Under the pieces are notes generated by a model. The model was not told the DNA's origin, did no database searches, and worked only from the letters and a program-made list of their open reading frames with translations. From assembly GCF_002812985.1 (NCBI RefSeq), contig NZ_PGCP01000013.1, positions 124,001 to 188,000 on the forward strand: a DNA stretch of 64,000 nucleotides, written 5' to 3'. A program made the translations under genes and the position numbers. This document shows, in pieces, positions 17,600 through 26,500 of the stretch. Each line of letters begins with the position of its first letter. The stretch's first letter is position 1. This DNA is from Aeromonas lusitana. Its GTDB lineage: Bacteria; Pseudomonadota; Gammaproteobacteria; Enterobacterales; Aeromonadaceae.

Positions 17600-20500
17600 T
17601 CAAGTGCCTGATTTAGTTGTCATATTAGTATTGCTGTTGAGGCCTGCGATGTGGCGTCCCGCCGCATCCTGCAGTTGTCTGGTGAAGCTGCTGGTCTTGC
17701 TGGCGCGTTCGCCGCCGACATGAGGCCGCATCTCCTGGGGCGTCATGGCGAACACGGATTCATCGCTGAGCAGGCCATCGGCTGTGAGGCCGACTCGGCC
17801 GTGGCGGCCGAGGAAGGCGGCCAGTTCCAGCTCCTGGGTGAGTGAGCTCTCCTGCACGCTCTGGCTGACGAAGGTGCCATCGAGCAGGCCAAGGCCGATG
17901 CTCTGGCTGTGGATCTCTGGGGTGAGCCCAAAGAACAGCTGACTGCCATCGGCTCGCTCGGCGCTGGCCCCGAGCAGTAGGCTGATGTTCTGCACCACGG
18001 GGGTGACGAAGACCACGGGTGTGATGTCGGGATAGTTCAGCGTCGTCCCTTCAGTTGCCGACGTGTCCCCATAGTTAGGGCCGAATGGGCCCTCGTCGGG
18101 CGGGGGCACATAGGGGGCCGAGATATTAAGGTGGATTACCAGCTGGGCCTGATCGACGGTCTGGCTGCCATCCCCCAGGGTGTAGGTGAAGATGTCCTGC
18201 AGCACCTGACCCAGGCCGGCGGCGGCCAGCACCTCCTTGTTGGTCAGGTCTATGGTGTAGCTGTAGCTGCCATCTGCGTTGAGGACAAGCCAGCCGTAGC
18301 GACCGGCCAGGGGTTGACCAAGCTGCCCGTTGTCGCCGCTGCCATTTTCGGCGCCGCTGCGCATGGCCACGACTTGCAAGGGGTCGTTGGCATCGACGTC
18401 GCTGTCGTTGGGCAGGACGTTGCCAGTGGTATGCGGGGCCGTGACCTGATCGCTTGCCACAGAGCTGTCGTCCTGGGCGACCGGGTTGTCATTGGCCCCC
18501 TGGATCAGTACGGTCAGGCGCGCCTGGGACTGGGCCCCGGCCTGATCGCGCATCTGGTAGGTGAACATCTCGGTCAGGGTCTGCCCCGCCGTGCGCAGTG
18601 CCTCCACCTCCGGGTTGTCATTGTCGAGCAGGTACTGGTAACTGCCATCGGCGTTGAGGATGAGCTGGCCATAGCGACCTTGCAACGCCTGGCCCGCACT
18701 GACGCTGGCGCCGACCGAGTTGCTGACGGTGAGCACGCTTCTGGTTTCGCCATTGGCCTGGCTGTCGACATCGAGGTCGTTGTCCAGCACGTTGCCGGTT
18801 GGATTCAGTCCCGCGGCTGCGTTGTGAACGCCGCCGGCCTCGATGGCGGTGGTCTGATCATCCTGGGCAATGGGGGTATCGTTGCTGCCCCGTATGGTCA
18901 GGGTCAAGGTGCTGGCGCTGCCAACTCCCCAGACATCCACTATCTGATAGCTGAACTGCTCGGTCAGGGTCTGGCTCGGCCCGCGTAGTGCCTGTACCTC
19001 GGCCAGGCTGTTATCCAGGCTGTAATGCCAGCTGCCATCGCTGTTCATCACTAGATCGCCATAGCGGCCGCGCAGTACCGTGCCCAGGCTGGCACTCTGG
19101 CCATCGGCGTTCTGTACCCGAGTCACGGTCAGGGGATCGTTTTCGAGATCCGTGTCGTTACCGAGCACGTTGCCGCTGGGGTCCAGGCCGGGTTGGGCAT
19201 TGTTCAGCCCGCCGGCTTCGATGACCTGTGCCTGGTCCGGGTTGGCGACCGGGGCATCATTGCGCCCGCGAATGATGATGGTGAGCTCGGCCAGATCGAC
19301 GGCGCCGGCCAGGTCTTGCGCCTGATAGGTGAAATGGTCATTGAGGCTCTGCAAGGGGCCCAGGCCCAGTACGGCGGCGTTGGTGATGTCCAGCGCGTAT
19401 TGATAGTCGCCGTTCAGGTGCAGGGTCAGGGTGCCATATTGGCCAACCAGCACCAGGGGAACACCCAGGTTGACCGGGGCGAGAATGCCGCCGGCTGCCT
19501 CCTCGCCGGTGCGCCCTGCGGTCAGGGTCAGGCTGTCGCCAGCGTCGACATCCCCATCATTGGTCAGCAGATTGCCACTGGGATTGACGACGTTACCGGC
19601 ACCGTTGTCAGCAACCGCGATGCCGATATTATTTTGGGCCACGGGTGTGTCGTTGGCTCCTTCGATGCGGATGATGAGCGTGCTCTGACTGCTGGCGTTG
19701 TTGGCATCCCGCATGCCGTAGCCGAAGGTGTCGGTCAGCACATCGGCGCTGGTGCGCAGCGCCTGGACGGCGGCGAGGCTGTTGTCCACCACATAGGTGT
19801 AGCTGCCGTCGGCGCCCAGGGTGAGCCAGCCGTAGGTGCCTCGCAGGGCGGTTCCCAAGGTACCGACACTGCCGGCGCCAGTGCTGACCGCGTTGACCGT
19901 CTTTATTTCATTGGGGTTGGCCGAATCCGGATCCGTGTCGTTGGTGAGCACGTTGCCGATGGCGTCGCTGCCCGGGGTGGCGTTGTTGATGCCACCCGCC
20001 TCCGTGGCTGTGCCGATGTCAGCCACCGCGACCGGGCTGTCGTCACGGCCCTGGATGGTGATGGTCAAGGTCGAGGCGCTGAGCAGGCCGCCGAGATCCG
20101 TGATCTGATACCCAAACTGCTCGACCAGGGTCTCCCCTGGCAACAGCCGCTGTACCGTGGCATTGGCGTTATCCAGCACATAGCTGTAGCTGCCATCGGC
20201 GTTGAGGACAAGGGTGCCATAGAGGCCGCTTATCGCACTGCCGATGGTGCCGCTGGTGGCCCCGAAGCTGACACCGGAGACGACAAGTTGCTCGCCGTTG
20301 CCATCGGGGTCTGTGTCGTTGCCAAGCACGTCGCCGCTGGGATTGGTGCCCGCCGCGGCGTTGCCCAGACCGCCGGCCTCGATGGCAATGGCGGTATCGA
20401 CGGTGGCGGTGGGGGCGTCGTTGGCCCCCTGGATGGTGATGGTGATGCCCGCCTGACTGGTGGCGCCAGCGGCATCGCGCATCGTGTAGCTGAAGTTGTC

Positions 20501-23500
20501 GGCCAGGGTGTTGCTGGTCAGGCGCAGGGCCTGCACCGCGGGCAGGCTGTTATCCACCTGATAGGTGTAGCTGCCATCGGCTTTCAGGGTGAGCCAGCCG
20601 TAGGTGCCACGCAGGGCCGTGCCGAGCGTGCCGCCAGTGCCACCGCTGGTACTGACGGCGCTGACCGCCCTGGTCTCGTTGATGTTGGCTGACTCCGGAT
20701 CCGTGTCATTGGTGAGCAGGTTACCGCTGGCGTCCGAGCCCGGGGTGGCGTTGTTGATGCCACCTGCCTCGACGGCGGTCCCTGTGTCCGCCACCGCGAC
20801 CGGGCTGTCGTTACGGCCCAGTATGGTGATGGTCAGGGTCGAGCTGCTGAGCAGGCCCCCAAGATCCGCAATCTGATATCCGAACTGCTCGACCAGGGTC
20901 TCCCCGGGCAGCAGCCGCTGTACCGTGGCATTGGCGTTATCCAGCACATAGCTGTAGCTGCCATCGGCGTTGAGAACGAGGGTGCCATAGAGGCCACTGA
21001 GCGCCACCCCGACGGAACCGCTGGTGACCCCAAAGCTGACGCCCGAGACGGTGAGCCGCTCGCCGTTGCTGTCGGGGTCTGTGTCGTTGTCAAGCACGTT
21101 GCCGCTGGGGTTGGTGCCCGCCGTGCCATTGCCAAGGCCGCCCGCCTCGGTGGCGTTGGCGGTGTCGGCAATGGCGCTGGGGGCATCGTTGGCACCCTGG
21201 ATGGTGATGACAAGGTTGGCCTGGCTGGTGGTCCCGGCGGCGTCACGCAAGGTGTAGCGAAAGCCGTCGGTCAGGATATTGCCGGTCAGGCGCAGGGCCT
21301 GCACCGCGGGCAGGCTGTTATCCACCACATAGCTGTAACTGCCATCGGCATTCAGGGTGAGCCAGCCATAGATGCCTCGCAGGGCCGTGCCGAGCGTGCC
21401 AGTTGTGCCGCCACTGGTGCTGATGGCGCTGACCGCCTTGGTTTCGTTGGGGTTGGTCGAATCCGGATCCGTGTCGTTGGTGAGCACGTTGCCGCTGGCA
21501 TCCGAGCCCGGGGTGGCGTTGTTGACGCCGCCTGCCTCAAGGGTTGTGCCGCTGTCATCCACGGCGACGGGGGCATCGTTGCTGCCGTTGATGGTGATGA
21601 GCAGGGTGGTGACATCGTTGAGGTTGCCAAGATCCATGGCCCGGTAGCTGAAGACTTCGGTCAGGCTGTCTCCTGATCGCAGCGCCTGGACGGTGGCATT
21701 GCCGTTGTCTATCACGTAGCGATAGCTGCCGTTGGCACCGAGTGTAAGGGTGCCATACAGTCCTGTTATCACGGCGCCGTTGGCGCTGGTGCTGCCGGCG
21801 GGAACATCGGTTATCTGACTCAGGTTAGTGGGAAGCCCCAGCGCCACCTTGTCGACTCGCTTGCTGTCCCCGCTATCGACGTCCGTATCGTTGTCGAGCA
21901 CGTTGCCGATGGCGTCCGTGCCCGGTTGGCTGACACCCTGCTCGGTGGCACTGCCGGTATCGGGCAGGGTCACGGGGGCATCGTTGCTGCCCTGGATGGT
22001 CACTATGAGGTTGGCTTGATCCGTGGCGCCCAGGCTGTCTATCAACTGGTAGCTGAACTGCTCGGTCAGGGTGTCGCTACTGAGGCGCAGCGCCTCCACG
22101 TCCGGGTTGCCATTGTCGACCTCATAGCGGTAGCCCCCGCCCACCAGCAGATAGAGGGTGCCGTATTTGCCCACTACGGAGGCAGGGATGTCGGTGGAGC
22201 CCGGGGTGGTGCTGTTGCCGGTCTCCACGCTGGTGACCAGACCCAGATGCAGGCGATCGCCGTTGGTGGCTATGTCTACATCCTTGTCATTGGTTAGCAG
22301 ATTCCCCTGTGGATTGTCTCCAGGATGGTTGTTCGTGGTGCCACCGGCCTCGATGGCAGTGACATTATCATCGACGCCCACGGGGTCGTCATTGACTGGC
22401 CGTATGGTGATGGTGATGCTGGTGGTGGCGGTGAGGGCATCCTCCGCATTGCCTGGAATGCCGTCGCCACCCTGCTTGTCACCGAACTGGCCGTTGTCGT
22501 TGACGAGCACGGACAAGGTATCGCTGCCGTTGTAATCCTGATTGCCACGATAGTTGAGGGTCTGCAAGGCGGCGTTGAGGGCGCTCAGGTTGCCGGTCAG
22601 CACCAGCTGGCCGCCCCCGTTGTTGGTGATCACGGTCAGACCCGTCGCGCTGCCCAGGGACAAGACGCCGTGACCGACCGTCAGGGTGAGGGTGATGGCA
22701 CCCGTGCCCGCATCGATATCGGCGACCGAGAGGCCAAGGATGGCGAGATCCAGATCCTCGTCCACGCTCTGGGCCGGGGTGGTGTTGCCAAGGGTCGGCG
22801 CATCGTTGAGCTCCACGTAGCCGATGTTGGCACCGTCGACGAATTGACCGCCATCAATGCCCGTCTCGGTGAGCGTTATGCTGACCTGGCCTAGGGTATT
22901 GCCGTCGCTGTCGATGCGCACCTGCAGGGTGCCAGCGCTGGCATCCGTGATGGTGGTGCCCGCAGGGCCGTCGAGGCGATAGATGCCGGTGGGCAGAATG
23001 CCAAAGGAGAAGTGACCGCTGCCATCCGTGGTGGTAAGGAAGCTTTGGTTATCCCCTGTGGTGGCCAGATCGTTATCCGCCCCGCCCCAGATCAGGGTCA
23101 CCGTCTGCCCGGCCAGACCCGCCCCATCCGGGGTCGTGCTGGTGGTGGCGCTGGCGGTGTCGTTCCACAGGGTGCCGCTGATGATGCCAAGCCCGGCCCG
23201 GCTGGTGAGTACATAGTTGTTGAGGGTGTTGCCCGGTCCGTCCTGGCCGGTACGCTCACCGCTGGCGCTGCCATCGCTGCCGACACTGGAGCCACCCCAG
23301 CCGGTGAAACTCTCCGGCAGGCTGGACCAGCTCAGGGTCGCATCCGTCCCGGTGATGGTGGCGCCGTTGGGCAAGTCGACGCTGTAGACGAGTGTCACTT
23401 TGGCGCCCACATCCAGCTGGGAGAAATCGACCGCGAAGCTGCCGCCCTGGGTGATGACCACGGTCGTGCCCGGGGGCAGGCCGAAATTGCTGCCGCTGGC

Positions 23501-26500
23501 GCCACTGTCATAGGTGTAGGTAGTGCCACCTAGCGTGATGGTCAGGCTGGTCAGGGCATAATTGCTGCCACCCGGGAAGCCGTCGGTCAGGCGGGGCTCG
23601 AAGGCGATGATGCCACCGGTTTGCTCAAAACCGATCTGGACCTGGGCGCGGCCCGTGTTGTTGTCGATGGCCCTGGGATCGAAGGCGATCACCGTCTTGT
23701 CCAGGTTGCCGAGCGCTGGCTCGACTATGTCCTGATAGACGGTCAGGCTGGCGCCGCGCTGGATCAGGTTGGCGGGATCCGCCCCGACGTAATCCTTGGC
23801 GCTGACCCCCAACTGGGTGCCCGCCTGATTCCCCTGGCTGTTATCGACCCGGACGTTGAACTCGAGGGCTATGCCTTCGAGATCGCTGTCTGTGTCCTTG
23901 TTGCTGATATTGCCGAGCCGGAAGATGATGGTCTGATTGCCATTGGCATCGGTCACTATGTCGATCTGGCTGCCCGCCAGCAGGCCCTGCAGCCCATTGG
24001 CCAGGGTCGGGGAGATGAACTGGGCCTCGCTGCTGCCGTCATTGCCGCTGACATCGGCCCCCGTGATGGCGGTGCCGCTGAGGCTGCTGCTCAGCCCCTT
24101 GCCCACGCCGCCGTTGGAGATGAGCGCCAGCCTCACCTGATTTGCGTCGATGAAGCTGAGCCCCTTGGGCAGGCTTACCCTCAGCTCGTAGTTGGCGTTG
24201 TCCCCCTCTGGAATCAGGGCCACCACCTTGTAGCGGATGATTTCGCCGACCGTGACCTGCTCGTGGCTGGCATTGGTGGCGCCACCTCCCGTTTCGTTCA
24301 CCCCGCCGACCCGGGAGATCTGGATGCCGCTGGCGATGGGAATGAGCCCCTGGCTGAGGGTGCGAAAATCGTTGAGCACGTTGTCGGCCAGGGTGCCATC
24401 GGCGCCGGTGCGCTCCCCGGCGGGATCGGCGCTGGTGCCCAGGGTGCCGTCCAGGCTGGTCCACTGCACCTCGGCCTGGTTGGTGAGCTGGGCGAAGCTT
24501 GTGGCGCTGGCGTTGACTGTGCCCGAGATGACCAGGATGAGCTGTTTGCCCACCGCCAGGTCGAGGTTGGCATCGGCCTTGGTCTGCAACTGGTTGCCCA
24601 CCAGTTCGAACTGACTGCTGACATCGACGCCGTCGTAGAAGACGGACACCAGGCTGTAGCCACTCAGCTGGGTGGGCAGCAGATCGCTGAGCTGGATATC
24701 AAACGCATCCAGCGGACCGTTGTTGCTCACCACTATGTTGAAGCTGAGGCTGTCTCCCTCCTCGAAGCCGTAAGGCGGGGGTTGGGTCAGCAGGCTCTGG
24801 GTGACGCTGAGCCTCGGCTCCTCAATGACGGCGTTGGGGGCCGGGGTGGCCGTTATCTCCCGCACTATGGGAGCGCCGGCCGCGACGTCCCCGTCGGGAT
24901 CCTGATAATGCAGGTTGGCGCCATTGCTGAGCTGGGTGCCGGGCTGGTTGCTCATCAGGTTGTCGGCCACGAGGCGCAGCCGTATGGTGAAGCTGTTGTT
25001 GCCCTGATTGTTGTCGGCGCTGGCGCCGCTCACGCTGAAGCTGAAGTTGGCATCCCCATCGCTGGTGCCGAGGGCACTGCCACTCAGAGTCGGCTCGCTG
25101 ATGGTGCCGCCAAAGCCGGTGGTGATGAGTTCATACCCCTTGCCGCCGTTGTAGCTGGTGTCGAGCCTGAAGCCGGGGGGGATGAGATCGGTGATTTGCA
25201 ACAACTGGGTGCTGCCCTCCGGCAGGGTGACCCGGATGTCGTAACCCATGCTCTCGCCAATCACCAGGGTGGTGCCCGAGGTGTGGCCGGCGCTGGAGGC
25301 GCTATCGGGATCGCCATTGCTGAAGTCGATGACGAGGCTGGGGGCGGCGACCTGCTCGCTCGCGGTGTCGGTGAGATCCACCGGAGTGAAGTCTTGCCCG
25401 TTGTTGACGCTGGCGTAGTTGCTGAGCACGGCGCTGGTCTCCAGCGTGCTGCTGGCCCGAATGTCGCTGGCGACCTCAACCTCATAGGTGATGACGATAA
25501 GATTGCTGCCCGCGGTGTCGGCTCCCGTGCCCGCCCGCCCTGGCAGCAGGCTGGCGACGTTGCCCGCATCCAGGAAGCTGATGGTGTTGCCGCTCACCTG
25601 ATAGTCGGTGCCGAGCACCAGCGCCGTGCCGTCACCGCGATAGATCTGCAGGTTGGCGGCCGCGAGCGAGCCGTTGCGAAAGGAGAGGCCGGCGGGCAGG
25701 TTGATGCTGGTAACCACATCGAAGGCGCCGCCGCCGCCGCGGTTTTCGATGGCGGTGGCCAGGCGCAGCACATCAGCGCCATCTATGTTGGTGACGCCGC
25801 CATTCACCGCATTGATATCGGTTACCTTGCCGGTGAAAGGCGCGCCGCCGCTGCCGGGCGCGGACCAGCTGCCCGTGGTGCCGCTGACGGTGCCGTTGCT
25901 GGCGGAGACCACGCCGTGGCTGATGGCGAGATCCGGCTCGGCGATGGAGGTGATGACGGTGACATCCGAACTGCTGAGCTGGGTCTTGTTCAGGGTGGTG
26001 ACCTGGCTGGACTGGGCCAGTACGTCCAGGGTGCGCTGATCCGCGAAGGGCTGATCGCCGACCCGCAGGGTAAATTCCACCTCGATGCGACTGCCGCCCA
26101 GCGTACTGGTGGCATAGCTGCCGAAGTCGAAGATGAGGGAGTTGCCCGGCCCCACGGTGACACTGACCAGGTTGCCGAGGTTGGTATCGCCGGCGCCGAA
26201 GTGCCACTGGCCGACCCCGCTGCCCTCGGTCCAGCTGATGCCGCTGATGTCGAACAGGGGCAGGGGCAGATAGGCGGTCAGTTTGAACTGCTCATAGTCG
26301 CCGGTCACCAGGTCATAGCTGAGGCGGAAGGTGACCTGATCCCCGGGTCGCAACTCGACGGCGCCGCCCGGGCTGTTGCTGCCGTTGACGGTCGCGAGCT
26401 GGATGTCGACCTGGCTGGTGGGAATGCGGGTGCTGGTCTGGGAGCTGTCGGATTCGGTGCCGCCGGTCAGGTTGGTGCTGTTCTCGATCACGCTGGCGGT

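Noticed and set aside
18125-22395. Regular repeats resembling a repeat array such as CRISPR
   Set aside because: Units are about 385 bp, diverged, without short identical direct repeats and spacers, and they encode VCBS domains in one frame.
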